Of a stretch of DNA of 64,000 bases, positions 44,082 to 55,173 are shown piece by piece. The notes under the pieces were generated by a model that did not search any database, was not told where the DNA came from, and saw only the letters and a program-made list of their open reading frames with translations. A program made the position numbers and the translations under genes. Numbering within the stretch: position 1 is the first letter of the stretch; the number at the start of each line of letters is the position of its first letter. The DNA comes from Aliamphritea spongicola (GTDB lineage: Bacteria; Pseudomonadota; Gammaproteobacteria; Pseudomonadales; Balneatricaceae): the NCBI GenBank assembly GCA_024347235.1, contig AP025283.1, positions 3,782,001-3,846,000 on the forward strand. The letters are read 5' to 3'.

Positions 44082-45558
44082 ATGAATAATAAAATTGCTA
44101 AGCCGGGCCTCATGATGGCAATGCTGCCAATTGTGCTGACGCTGGCCATTCTCGGCATTCAACTTTTCTATTTCGGTGACTTCACCCCGCATATTCCCCT
44201 GGCGATCGGCCTGGCAATTACCGCTCTGATTGGCTGGTGCCGTGGCTATCGCTGGGATGACATCGAAGACGGCGCCCTGCACGTCGTCCGGGTAGGCTTA
44301 CCCTCCATCGCCATTCTGATGACGGTCGGCATGATCGTCGGTATCTGGATTGCCAGCGGCACCGTGCCACTGCTGATTTATTACGGTCTGAAAATCCTCA
44401 GCCCGGAAATCTTCCTCGCCGCCAGCATGCTGCTTTGTGCGGTGGTATCAGTCTCGCTGGGGACATCCTGGGGACCACCGGTACTGTCGGTCTGGCCCTG
44501 ATGGGCATCGGTGCCGGCTTTGACATTCCGATGTACTGGACCGCCGGTGCGGTTGTTTCCGGTGCATTTTTCGGTGACAAGATTTCTCCGCTGTCGGATA
44601 CCACCAACCTGGCCCCGGCCGTTACCGGTGTAAATCTGTTCGATCATATCCGCAACATGATGCCGACCACTGTACCGGCCATGCTGATCGCCTTTGCTAT
44701 CTACGCCACCGTCGGTTACACCCTGATCGGTTCACAGCAGGTAGACTTCTCCAAAATTGAAAGCATCACCGGAGGCATTGAAGCAAACTTCAATCTGTCA
44801 CTGCTGTTGCTGCTGCCTCCGGTAGTCGTCATTGTGCTGGCACTGAAAAAGATGCCGGCGCTGCCATCCCTGTTTGCCGGTGTGTTACTGGGCGCAGTAC
44901 TGGCGGTAACGGTACAGGGGATCTCCTGCATGACATCTTCAGCTTCATGCATTCCGGTTATAAGATCGATACCGGCGTTGCTGAAATAGACGGCCTGCTC
45001 AACCGGGGCGGTATTACATCCATGACATGGGTGATTACTCTGGTACTGATCGCTCTGAGCTTCGGTGGCGCACTGGAACGGACCCGCTGTCTGGAAACCC
45101 TGATTGATGCCGTCGTGCGTCGCACTCACAGTTTCTTTGGCCTGCAGGCATCGGCAACCGGATCTGCGGTAGCAACCAACCTGGTCGCCGGCGACCCGTA
45201 CCTATCCATTGCATTGCCTGGTCGGATGTTTGCACCGGCCTACACCAAAACCGGTTACTCAAAACTGAACCTGTCCCGGGCGGTCGAAGAAGGCGGCACA
45301 CTGATTTCCCCTCTGGTACCGTGGAATGCCGGTGGTGCATTTGTGATAACCGCACTGGGGCTGGGTATCGGTGACGGCAACTTCGAAAACCTGCTGTACA
45401 TACCACTGGCTTTTGCCTGCTGGCTGTCGCCGATTATCGGCCTGTTCTACGCTGCAACCGGCCGCTTCTCACCCAAAGCCTCTCAGCAGGAGCTGGCACA
45501 GGCTGAAGCAGAAGAACATGACGCACTGAGTCTTCAGGAAGCCAAATCAGCAACCTGA
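44082..45558 (+). CDS. NhaC family antiporter/amino-acid exchanger, frame interrupted
   Basis: The protein is highly hydrophobic with about a dozen membrane segments and shows NhaC marks: PSIAILMTVGMIVGIWIASG, FFGDKISPLSDTTNLAPAV, MTWVITLVLIALSFGGALER and LVAGDPYLSIALPGRMFAPAY. GGGG to GGGGG near 44463-44473 restores GTSWGTTGTVGLALMGIG, and GGGG to GGGGG near 44918 restores VQGDLLHDIFSFM. About 493 residues. NhaC proteins exchange sodium and protons, or organic acids and amino acids. The TyrR-like box suggests an aromatic amino-acid link but does not prove it. Confidence 0.85.
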
Positions 45559-45597
45559 TAAAACCGCATTTGCAGCATTCATGCTGCGATCTCCGCC

Positions 45598-45622
45598 AAC
45601 GCCGTCGCAAGACGGCGTTTTT
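45598..45622 (+). terminator. Terminator after the NhaC-type gene
   Basis: AACGCCGTCgcaaGACGGCGTT followed by TTT. Confidence 0.8.
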
Positions 45623-45753
45623 ATGCTCTGTCACCATAAGCCCGCAGACTTTTCTGACTATTTTCCCACTGGCCTGACCACAGACTGGTCAGCTTCAGCC
45701 GAAACCACTACCATGCCTCCCTGACTTTCTGATAACAAATATAAGGCACGGGC

Positions 45754-46190
45754 ATGAAAGCACTTATCCAGCGGGTTAAATCAGCAGCGGTAGACATTCA
45801 CGGTGAACGCCACGGCGAGATCGGCCCCGGCATGCTGGTACTGCTGGGTGTTGAAAGAACCGACACCACCGCCGATGCCGACAAGCTGCTGAAAAAGTGC
45901 TCGGCTACCGGATGTTTTCCGATGCCGACGGCAAGATGAACCTCAACCTGCAACAGGCCGAAGGCGGCTTACTGGTGGTATCCCAGTTCACTCTGGTCGC
46001 AGACACCCGTAAAGGCATGCGCCCGGGCTTTTCATCCGGCGCCTCTCCCCAGTTAGGCGAAGAACTTTATGACTACTTCGTTAAACAAGCCCGTGAACTG
46101 CATCATGAAGTGGGCACCGGTCAGTTCGGAGCCGACATGCAAGTCAGCCTGACCAATGACGGCCCGGTTACCTTCATGCTGGAAAGCTGA
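45754..46190 (+). CDS. dtd: D-aminoacyl-tRNA deacylase, frame interrupted
   Basis: Dtd hydrolyses D-amino acids from tRNAs. [20 protein letters not shown] and [10 protein letters not shown] open the protein. One A added to the A5 at 45893 gives [20 protein letters not shown]. The cross-subunit active-site motifs [18 protein letters not shown] (SQFT) and the [11 protein letters not shown] ending (Gly-cis-Pro) are present. 146 residues. It overlaps nothing; the carrier gene follows after three bases. Confidence 0.95.
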
Positions 46191-46193
46191 TCA

Positions 46194-47085
46194 ATGACCG
46201 ACTCTTACGCACTGGCTGAACGGATCTTCCTGACCGTTTTCCCACTGTTTACCATTGTGCTGTCTGGCTATCTCTATGGCCGACTGAAAAATCCTGACAT
46301 GCGGCTGGCTAACCAGCTCAACATGGATATATTCGTGCCGGCGCTGCTGTTCTTTGTGCTGTCCGCCAAGTCATTCGATTTACCGGCCTTTAAAACCCTG
46401 GCACTGGGTGCTGCGCTGGTTATTCTCGGGTCAGGACTGATCCTCTGGCCCCTGTGTAAACTGCTGAAAATTGCGCCGAAAACCTTTCTGCCGCCGATGA
46501 TGTTCAGTAACAGCGGTAATCTCGGCCTGCCACTGATCCTGCTGGCATTCGGTGAATATGCCCTGCCAGCGGCCGTGGTGCTGTTCATTGTAGAAATGAC
46601 CCTGCACTTCACTGTGGGCATTTACATGATGGACCCGCGCACCAATCCGCTACAGCTGCTGCGTATGCCCATCATTATCGCCACCATTGCCGGCCTGAGC
46701 TGGAGCAGCCTGGAACTGACCATGCCAGCTGGCATTGCCACCGCACTGGATATGCTCGGCCAGATCTCCATACCGTTACTGCTCTTTACCTTAGGAGTCC
46801 GCCTGATAGACGTGGACTTCAGCGCCTGGCGAATCGGTGTGCTCGGGGCCGTTCTCTGCCCGGCAGCAGGCATTCTGATTGCCCTGCTGCTTCAGCCTCT
46901 GTTACAGCTGGAAGGCGAACAGTACGCTTACCTGCTTTTTTGGTGCACTGCCTCCTGCAGTCCTGAATTACATTGTGGCTGAACAGTTTAATCAGGAGCC
47001 CCGTCAGGTTGCCTCCATCGTACTGATTGGCAACATCGGCGCATTGCTGTTTATTCCGGCCACCCTGTATTTCGTTTTACGCTAA
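46194..47085 (+). CDS. AEC family transporter (auxin efflux carrier type), frame interrupted near the end
   Basis: Hydrophobic throughout, with LTVFPLFTIVLSGYLYGRLK, DIFVPALLFFVLSAKSF, MMFSNSGNLGLPLILLAFGE and ISIPLLLFTLGVRLIDVDF, all characteristic of the family. A shift in the T6 at 46937 separates YAYLLF from GALPPAVLNYIVAEQFNQEP, the conserved final motif. About 297 residues, ten predicted membrane segments. Members move small carboxylates or unknown metabolites; nothing here identifies the substrate. Three bases from dtd, so probably co-transcribed. Confidence 0.87.
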
Positions 47086-47196
47086 CCGCGAAGGCTCAAC
47101 CTTTGCGGTTTGCTTTCTCTGCGAAAGCCCGCTGTAATAGCGCCAGTTTCTTTTTGGCGCATTACATCTGCCCGCCTGAATAACCGGATTACCGTC

Positions 47197-48506
47197 ATGA
47201 CATCAATCACCCAGACAGACCTCAGTTTCGACCAGCAACACATCTGGCACCCATACTCTTCTATGATCAGCCCACCATCTATGTACCCGGTGGTATCTGC
47301 AGAAGGCGTGCGCATCAAGCTGGAAGACGGCCGTGAACTGATTGACGGCATGGCGTCCTGGTGGTCTGTGATACACGGCTATAACCACCCGGAGCTGAAT
47401 CAGGCAGCGCACGGACAGATCGATAAAATGTCCCATGTAATGTTCGGCGGCATTACCCACCAGCCAGCCATCGAACTGGCCAGACAACTGGTGGAAATGA
47501 CACCGGAAAATCTGGACAAGGTATTTCTGGCGGACTCCGGTTCCGTGGCCGTTGAAGTGGCGATTAAAATGGCCATTCAGTACTGGCATGCCCGCCGCGC
47601 CCACGAAGGTAAAGCCAATACCAAACACAAATTACTGACCATCCGAAACGGCTATCACGGCGATACCTTCGGCGCGATGTCTGTGTGTGACCCGGTCAAC
47701 GGTATGCATGAAATCTTTACCGAAGTTCTGCCACAACACTTCTTTGCACCGGCACCACGAACCGGCTTTAACGAAGACTGGGATGAAAGCGACTGTGCAG
47801 AACTGAAACGTCTTTTCGAAGCACACCATGAAGAAATCGCCGCGCTGATACTGGAACCCATTGTTCAGGGTGCCGGCGGTATGCGCTTCTATTCTCCTGA
47901 ATATCTGAAAACCGCCCGTCAGCTATGCGATGAATATGATGTCCTGCTGATCGCCGATGAAATTGCCACCGGCTTCGCCCGCAGTGGTGCCCTGTTTGCC
48001 TGTGATCATGCCGGTATCGCACCGGATATTATGTGCCTGGGCAAGGCTATTACCGGGGGTATATGACGCTGGCGGCCACACTGACCACCAGCCATATCGG
48101 TGAAACCATCTCCTCCGGCGGCGCTGGCTGCTTCATGCACGGCCCCACTTTCATGGGTAACCCGCTGGCCTGTGCGGTCGCCAATACCAGCCTGAAACTG
48201 TTGCGTGAATCCGACTGGAAAACCAACACCCAACGCATTCAGCAACAACTTGAACAGGGGCTTGCACCCTGCCGGGAGCTGAACTCAGTTGCAGAAGTCC
48301 GCTGTCTGGGTGCGATCGGTGTGGTTGAAATGAAACAGCCAGTGGACGCCCGCCGTATTCAGCAGGCATTTGTTGATGCTGGCATCTGGGTCAGACCATT
48401 TGGTAAGCTGGTATATGTGATGCCACCCTATATTATGAGTAATGAGGACCTGGCGATTCTCACCGGTGCTATGCATCAGGTGCTGGTGCAGATGGAAAAC
48501 ACATAA
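47197..48506 (+). CDS. bioA: Adenosylmethionine-8-amino-7-oxononanoate aminotransferase, frame interrupted
   Basis: BioA makes 7,8-diaminopelargonate in biotin synthesis using SAM as amino donor. HIWHPYSSM is the BioA-specific start, then [82 protein letters not shown] and the PLP lysine in CLGKAITGG. Adding one G to the G5 at 48055 gives [20 protein letters not shown], and [19 protein letters not shown] completes the site. About 437 residues. No other bio genes are adjacent. Confidence 0.95.
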
Positions 48507-48541
48507 CGTCAGGGAAATACTATTCGACACGGAGTTTACCT

Positions 48542-48972
48542 ATGGCCCGTATAAAAATAGACATGCCCGACAACTACAGCTTCAGCACTGATATGCCGGT
48601 GCGGATCAGTGACATCAACTACGGCGGACATTTAGGCAATGACGCCGTGCTCTCCATGATCCACGAAGCCAGAGTGCGTTATCTTGCCAGCTTCAATTAC
48701 ACTGAAATGAATGTCGAAGGTCTGGGCATCATCATGACCGACTCCGCCATTGTATATAAAGCTGAAGGCTTTCACGGTGAACAGATTCAGATCGATATTG
48801 CCGTGGGTGACTTCAACAAGTACGGCTGCGATATCTATTATCTGTTAACCAATAAACAAACCGCCGTCGAAATCGCCCATGCCAAAACCGGCATTGTCTT
48901 CTTCGATTACGAAGCCCGGAAAGTCACCGGTATCCCCAGGCTTTCCAGGATAACATCCGTAAAGATACCTGA
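48542..48972 (+). CDS. Acyl-CoA thioesterase-like hotdog protein (4HBT type)
   Basis: The protein has one hotdog domain: MPVRISDINYGGHLGNDAVL (the Asp/Asn active-site helix start), MIHEARVRYLASFNYTEMNV, GIIMTDSAIVYKAEGFHGEQ and TAVEIAHAKTGIVFFDYEAR. One C added to the CCCC at 48934 changes the tail to GIPQAFQDNIRKDT with a stop at 48972 instead of 48976. 144 residues, cytoplasmic. Substrate unknown. 35 bases after bioA on the same strand. Confidence 0.82.
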
Positions 48973-49104
48973 TTGATCTCCTGACCGGCGTTATCACCGC
49001 CGGTCATCCCACCTCCCTGACGCTCCTGTCACACCAAGGTCGCAGACGGTTTAGAAAGCGTTTTCTTACCGACAAAAACTTTTTACCACGACATAAGCTT
49101 TGTT

Positions 49105-49123
49105 AATAATAATTATCATTTGC
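49105..49123. promoter_or_regulatory. Fur-like box upstream of the YdeP-type gene
   Basis: AATAATAATTATCATTTGC matches 14 of 19 Fur consensus positions and shares the 15-base core ATAATAATTATCATT exactly with the box of small RNA 1. Confidence 0.55.
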
Positions 49124-49209
49124 AAAACTCTTCAAGTTTCTGTACAAGTAGCGCCATTTCTATGCTTAGCCGTTTTACACGGCAATAATAATTCCCAAAG
49201 AGGACCAAA

Positions 49210-51529
49210 ATGGCCAAAAAAGATCGCCACCTATAAAGGCTCAGCCGGTGGCTGGGGGCGCTCGCCAGTACATCGAGGCACTTGCTGAAAAGTGAGAACC
49301 CGGTCAAAAACATTCGCAGCCTGATGCGTACCAACCAGCACAAAGGCTTTGACTGCCCGGGCTGTGCCTGGGGTGACCAGAAGTCCGGCCATAAGGTCAG
49401 CTTCTGTGAAAACGGCGCTAAAGCCGTTAACTGGGAAGCCACTGCGAAGAAAGTTGGCGCGGACTTTTTGCCAAAAATACCGTCAGCTATCTGGATACCC
49501 AGAGCGATTACTTTCTGGAGTATCAGGGCCGTCTGACAGAACCTATGCGTTACAACCGCGACACTGACCGCTATGAACCGGTCAGCTGGGATGCGGCTTT
49601 CCAACTGATTGCCCGCCACCTGAATGCACTGGATAACCCGGATCAGGCAGAATTCTATACCTCCGGACGGGCCAGTAACGAAGCGGCCTTCCTGTACCAG
49701 TTGTTTGTCCGCAGCTACGGCACCAACAACTTCCCGGACTGCTCCAACATGTGCCACGAAGCCAGTGGCGTTGCCCTGCGTGAAACCATTGGTGTGGGTA
49801 AAGGCACCGTCACCATGGATGACTTTGCCCAGGCCGATGCCATCTTCGTATTCGGCCAGAACCCGGGGACTAACCACCCGCGGATGCTGGACACCTTGCG
49901 TCAGGCATCCAAGCGCGGCGCAACCATCGTCAGCTTTAACAACCTGCGCGAACGGGGTCTGGAGCGTTTTACCAACCCGCAGAAGCCAATGGAAATGCTG
50001 ACTAACGGTTATACCGAAATCAGTAAGCATTACTACACGCCTAAACTGGGCGGCGACATGGCACTGGTACGGGGCATTGTAAAAGCTCTGCTGGAGCTGG
50101 ATGCCGAGCGTCAGTCCATGGGTAAAAACAGCCTGCTGGACCACCACTTCCTGACCCAGCACGCTGAAGGTGTCGATGCTTATCTGGAACTTGTCAGGGA
50201 ATCTGACTGGGCCGTTCTGGAAGATCAGTCCGGCATCAGCCGCGAAGACATGTTCAAGGTTGCCGGCATCTACGCCCGCTCTGAACGGGTTATCTGCAGC
50301 TGGGCAATGGGTCTGACCCAGCACAAGCACTCTGTTGCTATTCTGCAGGAAATCGTCAACCTGCTGCTGTTACGGGGCAACATCGGTAAGCCAGGCGCCG
50401 GCGCCTGCCCGGTACGGGGCCATAGTAACGTACAGGGTGACCGCACCGTCGGTATCGACGAGAAAGCACCTAAGCCGCTTATCGACAAGCTGGAAGCGGT
50501 CTTCAAAACACCGATGCCACGGGAACGGGGTCACAACGCCATTCAGGCCGTACAGGCCATGCTGGACGGTGAGAGTAAAGTATTCATCGGCATGGGCGGC
50601 AACTTTGCTGCAGCCATGTCTGATACCGACGCTACCCGCCAGGCGCTGCGTAACTGTAACCTGACGGTAAACGTCAGCACCAAGCTGAACCGCTGCCACC
50701 TGACCCCGGGACAGGACTCCTGATCCTGCCGTGCCTGGGCCGCACCGAAGTAGACCAGACCAGCGCCGGTGAACAGCGTATTACCGTGGAAGATTCAATG
50801 TGCATGGTGCACAGCTCCGGCGGCGTACTGCCACCGGCCAGCGACCAGCTGAAATCTGAAGTGAACATCATCGCCAACATGGCACAGAAAACTCTGGGCA
50901 ACCACCCGGTTGACTGGCTGCACCTGGCGGAAGATAACGACCGCATCCGTAAGCTGATCGAAGCCTGCATCCCGGGCTTCCACGACTTCAATGAACGTCT
51001 GGAACAACCTGGCGGCTTCTACCTGGGTAACACCGCAGCACAACGGATCTGGATGACCGAAAACCGTCGTGCCAATGTCATGAGCAACCCGTTGCCGGAA
51101 CAGCTGATCGCCGATCAGATCAAGCAGCAGACCGCCCCTGAAGGCACGGATATTTTCACCCTGCAGACCCTGCGCTCTCACGACCAGTACAACACCACCG
51201 TATACGGCTATAACGACCGTTACCGGGGCGTGAAAGGCATCCGTAAAGTGGTCTTCATGCACCAGGAAGACATGGACAAACTGGGCCTGAACCCGGAACA
51301 GGAAATCACCCTGACGTCCCACTGGCACGATGGCAGCGAACGTTCAGTAAGCGGCTTCAAAGCAGTTGCCTATGATATTCCGAAGGGCAACATGGCAGCG
51401 TACTATCCGGAAACCAACCCACTGGTACCACTGGACAGCTACGGCGACCGCAGCTTTACACCTACCTCGAAAGCTATTGCCATCAGCATCAAAACTGACA
51501 GCAACAGCAACGCGATAAAGCTAAGCTAG
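49210..51529 (+). CDS. Molybdopterin oxidoreductase of the FdhF/YdeP family, frame interrupted
   Basis: ATG 49210 with a shift in the A6 at 49216 gives KIATYKGSAGGWGALAS as in YdeP (G5 at 49253 needs one more G). FDCPGCAWGDQKSGHKVSFC carries the cysteines that bind the iron-sulfur cluster. FYTSGRASNEAAFLYQLFVR, NNFPDCSNMCHEASGVAL, GQNPGTNHPRML, LLRGNIGKPGAGACPVRGHS and NVQGDRTVG bind bis-MGD. Shifts near 49468 and 50720 are single-base. The C-terminal part has RSHDQYNTTVYGYNDRYRGV. About 770 residues. E. coli YdeP affects acid resistance; its reaction is unknown. A Fur-like box precedes it. Confidence 0.9.
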
Positions 51530-51665
51530 AGAGTTCAGCTAGAGAGTTCAGCTAAAGAGCTCGGCTAAAGAGCTCGGCTAAAGAGTCAGGCTAGAGAGTC
51601 AGGCTAGAGAGTTCGGATAAAGAGTTCGGATAAAGGGCTCGACTAAAGAGCTCGGATAAAGAACA
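51521..51665 (+). repeat. 13-bp tandem repeat array, about 11 units
   Basis: Units such as gctagagagttca, gctaaagagctcg, gctaaagagtcag and gataaagagttcg follow each other without gaps from the end of the YdeP-type gene, whose stop lies in the first units. Nearly all units contain TAA or TAG in the same place. Because 13 is not a multiple of three, stops fall in all frames. A terminator follows. Confidence 0.9.
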
Positions 51666-51679
51666 CTCCTGAAACACAC

Positions 51680-51706
51680 AGGCCCGGTATTCACCGGGCC
51701 TGTTTA
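51680..51706 (+). terminator. Terminator after the 13-bp repeat array
   Basis: AGGCCCGGTattcACCGGGCCT followed by GTTTATTT. Confidence 0.85.
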
Positions 51707-51719
51707 TTTCCGGTAGCAC

Positions 51720-53310
51720 CTATAACTGTTTACTGGCTTTGCTCAGCCCCATATACAGGCTGATACACATTGCCAGCAACACTACAGTGAACGGCAGGCC
51801 CGTGGATACGGCCATTGCCTGTAAAGCACCCAGCGCCTCTGAACCACCCACCAGCAAGAGAACAATCGCCACGATACCCTCAAACGAGCACCAGAACACC
51901 CGCTGGGATACCGGCGCATCGTTCTTACCACCGGCGGTTATTGAGTCGATAACCAGCGAACCTGAATCCGATGAGGTAATAAAAACACCAGCACCAGCAC
52001 AATGCCCACCATCGACAGTAACGCGCTGAACGGGAAGTCCTGCACCATTTCAAACAGTTTCAGTTCCTGTGCAACCGCAGCTACCGGTGCACTGGCATCG
52101 GCAACCACCTGGCTGATCGCAGTTCCGCCAAATGCCCCCATCCAGGCAACGCAAAGCAACGTAGGAATAAAGATCACACACAGGACAAATTCCTCACGGT
52201 ACGCCCCGGGATACCCTGGCTATGAACATGCCGACAAATGGCGACCATGAAATCCACCAAGCCCAGTAAAACGAGGTCCAGCCCTGGGCGAAGTTGGTAT
52301 CCTCACGGCCAAACGGCATCGACAGCCAGACAACCTCTTTCACGTAAGCAGCACCGCCGGAAAAGATAGCCGTCATGATGTCACCTGTGGGCCCGACAAA
52401 CATGATCACCAGCAGCAGTAACAGCGCCAGCCCCATATTCACCTCAGACAGCACCTTCACACCGCCGTCCAGCCCCCGCACGACTGATACAATCGCGATG
52501 GCCGTAATCACTGTGACCAGCACCACAATCGCGACAGACCCCGTGCCCCAGCCAAACAGATAGTTAAAGCCGGACAACGCCTGTTTAGTACCGAAGCCCA
52601 GCGAGGTTGTCAGCCCGAACAAGGTAGCGAACACCGCCAGGGTATCAATAAGATGTCCCCAGAAGCCCCAGACCCGCTCGCCCAACAAGGGGTAGAACGC
52701 CGACCTTAGCGTCAGGGGTAAATTATGGTTATAGGCAAAGAATGCCAGCGCCAGTGCCACCACGGCATAAATCGCCCAGGGGTGCAGCCCCCAGTGAAAG
52801 ATGGTTGCAGCCATTGCCAGATCCCGGGCGGCAGCTACATCTCCGGCAGCCGCGCCTAAGGGTGCCCAGTCAGTCCGTACGCCATTGTCCCCCACGGCCA
52901 CGCCGCCCATGGAAGACCCGAAATGGGAAATAGGTTCCGATACCCCGAAGAACATCAGACCAATCCCCATACCGGCAGCAAACAACATGGCAAACCAGCC
53001 GATATAACTGAAATCCGGGGTGGCATCCTGGCCCCAACCGCACTTTACCCAGTGGCGTTACCACCAGCAAAATGCCGAATAAAACAAAAATATTGGCCGC
53101 GGAAAGAAAGAACCAGTCAAAGGTGCTGGTAATTGCCGGACGCAGCCAGCCGAAGAATGCCGCAGCACCTTCCTGAAACATCAGGGTAATTAAAACAAAG
53201 GCAACAATGCTCAGTCCTGAGATTAAAAATACCGGATTATGGATATCCAGTCCGAAGGGCGTGATATTATCCTGACCAATTTTATAACTGGTCTTTATGT
53301 CATCACTCAT
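51720..53310 (-). CDS. BCCT family betaine/choline/carnitine-type transporter, frame interrupted
   Basis: [20 protein letters not shown] starts at 53310. The BCCT marks are [40 protein letters not shown] (the tryptophan-rich substrate motif), [20 protein letters not shown] and, near the end, [14 protein letters not shown]. Shifts at about 53043, 52205 and 51982 (CCCC or A5 runs) split it into four pieces; the last piece ends [15 protein letters not shown]. About 530 residues, twelve membrane segments expected. Substrates are quaternary amines used as osmoprotectants or nutrients. Confidence 0.9.
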
Positions 53311-53429
53311 AGTACTACTCCAATCTAGTGTTATTGTAGTAATAGCAAAGATGCGCCCATGTACCATGTTTTTAAGCCTGAAATCATGGCTTAGCGGCAA
53401 CAGATACACTCAAATGCAGCGAAATTGAT

Positions 53430-54061
53430 ATGCAATTTTTCAAACAGCGCCGGCAACACAAATTGCGCCAGAGTATTGTTGACGGCGATATCATGGCGGT
53501 GAAAAACAACTGGAAAAACTGGGCAGCGATGCTCAGACAGTACTGCTGGATGGCCCGGACGCCGGCAGTATTTCCCCGCAGGAACTGGCCATTCTCAGCA
53601 ACCAGCCAAAGGTACTGGAACAGTTGCTTCAGGCAGGTTTGTCCGCCAACCGTAAGGACAGCCAGGAGCAGCCACTGCTGTATTTGGCACTGCAACAGGA
53701 GCAGAGCCTGGCGCTGATCAGCGCACTGCTGCAGAACAGTGCCTCTACTGAACCGGATGATCTGAATGATCAGTTGCCGGAAACAGCCCTGCTGGCATGT
53801 CTGGTGTATACGGTCAGCCCACTGACGCTGCATATCAGCCGCTTGGCGGAACAGGGCGCAGACCTGCACTGTACTGACCGGAATGGAAACAACCTGCTGC
53901 ATTACGCTCTGCTACTGGAAGATCAGAACCTGATCCAGTTACTGATTAATAGCGACCTGACTCCTGACGATCTCTCACCGGAGCAATACCCGACAGCAAT
54001 GTTCGCATACGCTAAACGCTGTGCCGAAGACTTGCGGGTACGGCGTCTGATGATGGGCTGA
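53430..54061 (+). CDS. Ankyrin-repeat protein, frame interrupted
   Basis: After a shift at the A5 at 53502 (one base restores AVKKQLEKLGSDAQTVLLDG) the product has about 210 residues. ELAILSNQPKVLEQLLQAGL, EQPLLYLALQQEQSLALISA, ALLACLVYTVSPLTLHISRL and NGNNLLHYALLLEDQNLIQL are ankyrin-type helix pairs, the last with the clearest consensus. No signal peptide or membrane segment is seen. It stands alone, divergent from the BCCT gene. Presumably a protein-protein interaction module. Confidence 0.72.
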
Positions 54062-54081
54062 GCAACGCCAGCACAAACAAA

Positions 54082-54107
54082 AACGCCCCGGTAAAAACCG
54101 GGGCGTT
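54082..54107. terminator. Terminator between the ankyrin gene and ridA copy 1
   Basis: AACGCCCCGGtaaaaaCCGGGGCGTT; it serves both converging genes. Confidence 0.85.
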
Positions 54108-54128
54108 ATCTGTCGCTCAGTTACAGCA

Positions 54129-54482
54129 TTACTTTTTAACCGCAGCAATCACCGAGATTTCAAACAGCAATTCCTGACGGGCCATACGGGCCTCAACGCA
54201 AGCACGGGCCGGTGCAAAACCGGTTGGCACCCAGGCGTTCCAGATTTCGTTCATCGCGGCGAAATCCTTCATATCCCGCAGGTAAATGGTGGCAGACAGG
54301 ATGTGTTCCAGATCGCTACCAGCCTGGGTCAGTAGCGCCTCAACCTTATCCAGTGTGCTCTGAGTCTGTTCCTGAATACCTGCAGAGGCATCTGCAGCCA
54401 CCTGGCCACACAGATAAATAGTGTCGTTGTGAATTACAATGCGGCTGGAGCGTTCGTTGGTATCCTGGCGTTCAATAGTCAT
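54129..54482 (-). CDS. RidA/YjgF family enamine deaminase, copy 1
   Basis: 117 residues starting [20 protein letters not shown] at 54482. The family pattern is clear: [59 protein letters not shown] and the active-site strand [12 protein letters not shown] with the conserved arginine, ending [13 protein letters not shown]. RidA proteins hydrolyse reactive 2-aminoacrylate-type imines. It is about three quarters identical to the next gene. Confidence 0.9.
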   Translation of the reverse strand: MTIERQDTNERSSRIVIHNDTIYLCGQVAADASAGIQEQTQSTLDKVEALLTQAGSDLEHILSATIYLRDMKDFAAMNEIWNAWVPTGFAPARACVEARMARQELLFEISVIAAVKK

Positions 54483-54585
54483 ATGGCTTTCCGAAGTCTG
54501 TAAATTATCAGTCAAAGGCCGACAGTCTACCCGCTCAACCGCCTGTTGCCAGCCCACGGGCCTAAAAATTTCACAGTCAGAAAAC

Positions 54586-54615
54586 AAAAACGCCCCGGCA
54601 CAGACCGGGGCGTTT
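54586..54615 (-). terminator. Terminator after ridA copy 2
   Basis: AACGCCCCGGtctgtgCCGGGGCGTT followed by TTTG; it closely resembles the terminator after copy 1, showing that the duplication included it. Confidence 0.8.
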
Positions 54616-54638
54616 CTAAACGGCTATCAGAGCGGTTG

Positions 54639-54989
54639 TTACTTTTCAGCCGCAACCACTGAGATTTCAACCAGCAGTTCAGGGCGAGCCATACGGGCTT
54701 CAACGCAGGCACGTGCGGGTGCGTGGCCAGCCGGTACCCAGGCATCCCATACTTCGTTCATGGCTGCGAAATCTTTCATATCGCGCACATAGATAGTGGC
54801 AGACAACATGTTCTCACGATCGCTGCCAGCCTGTTCCAGCAGAGCATCCACTTTATCCAGCATGGTCTGGGTCTGTTCTTTGATGTCTGCAGAAGCATCT
54901 GCAGCCACCTGACCACACAGGTAAACTGTACCGTTATGCTTAACAATGCGGCTCATGCGCTGCTGAGTTTCCAGGCGTTCGATAGTCAT
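54639..54989 (-). CDS. RidA/YjgF family enamine deaminase, copy 2
   Basis: 116 residues starting [20 protein letters not shown]. It keeps [60 protein letters not shown] and [20 protein letters not shown]. Identity with copy 1 also extends into the bases before the ATG (cggaaag.catatgactat). It is upstream of copy 1, separated by a terminator, so each copy probably has its own promoter. Which one, if any, does housekeeping imine removal is not evident. Confidence 0.9.
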   Translation of the reverse strand: MTIERLETQQRMSRIVKHNGTVYLCGQVAADASADIKEQTQTMLDKVDALLEQAGSDRENMLSATIYVRDMKDFAAMNEVWDAWVPAGHAPARACVEARMARPELLVEISVVAAEK

Positions 54990-55173
54990 ATGTCTTTCCG
55001 ATATCTGTAATTAGTCTGTAAAGCGCAATAGTTTACCTGCTGAAGTGCGTGTTTCCAGCGGGATCACTTCAAAATAGTCACACAAAACAGGGAATAATAA
55101 CGAATATTCAAAAAGACAGGAAATTAAATAAAACAGATGACTGCTGCGGGACCGCAGCAGTCGGTCAGAAGAA

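Noticed and set aside
49116..50330. 404-codon open frame antisense to the YdeP-type gene
   Set aside because: It covers the conserved part of a recognisable enzyme on the opposite strand and has no motif of its own.
51521..51665. CRISPR array
   Set aside because: The repeats are 13 bp, contiguous, without spacers, and there are no cas genes.
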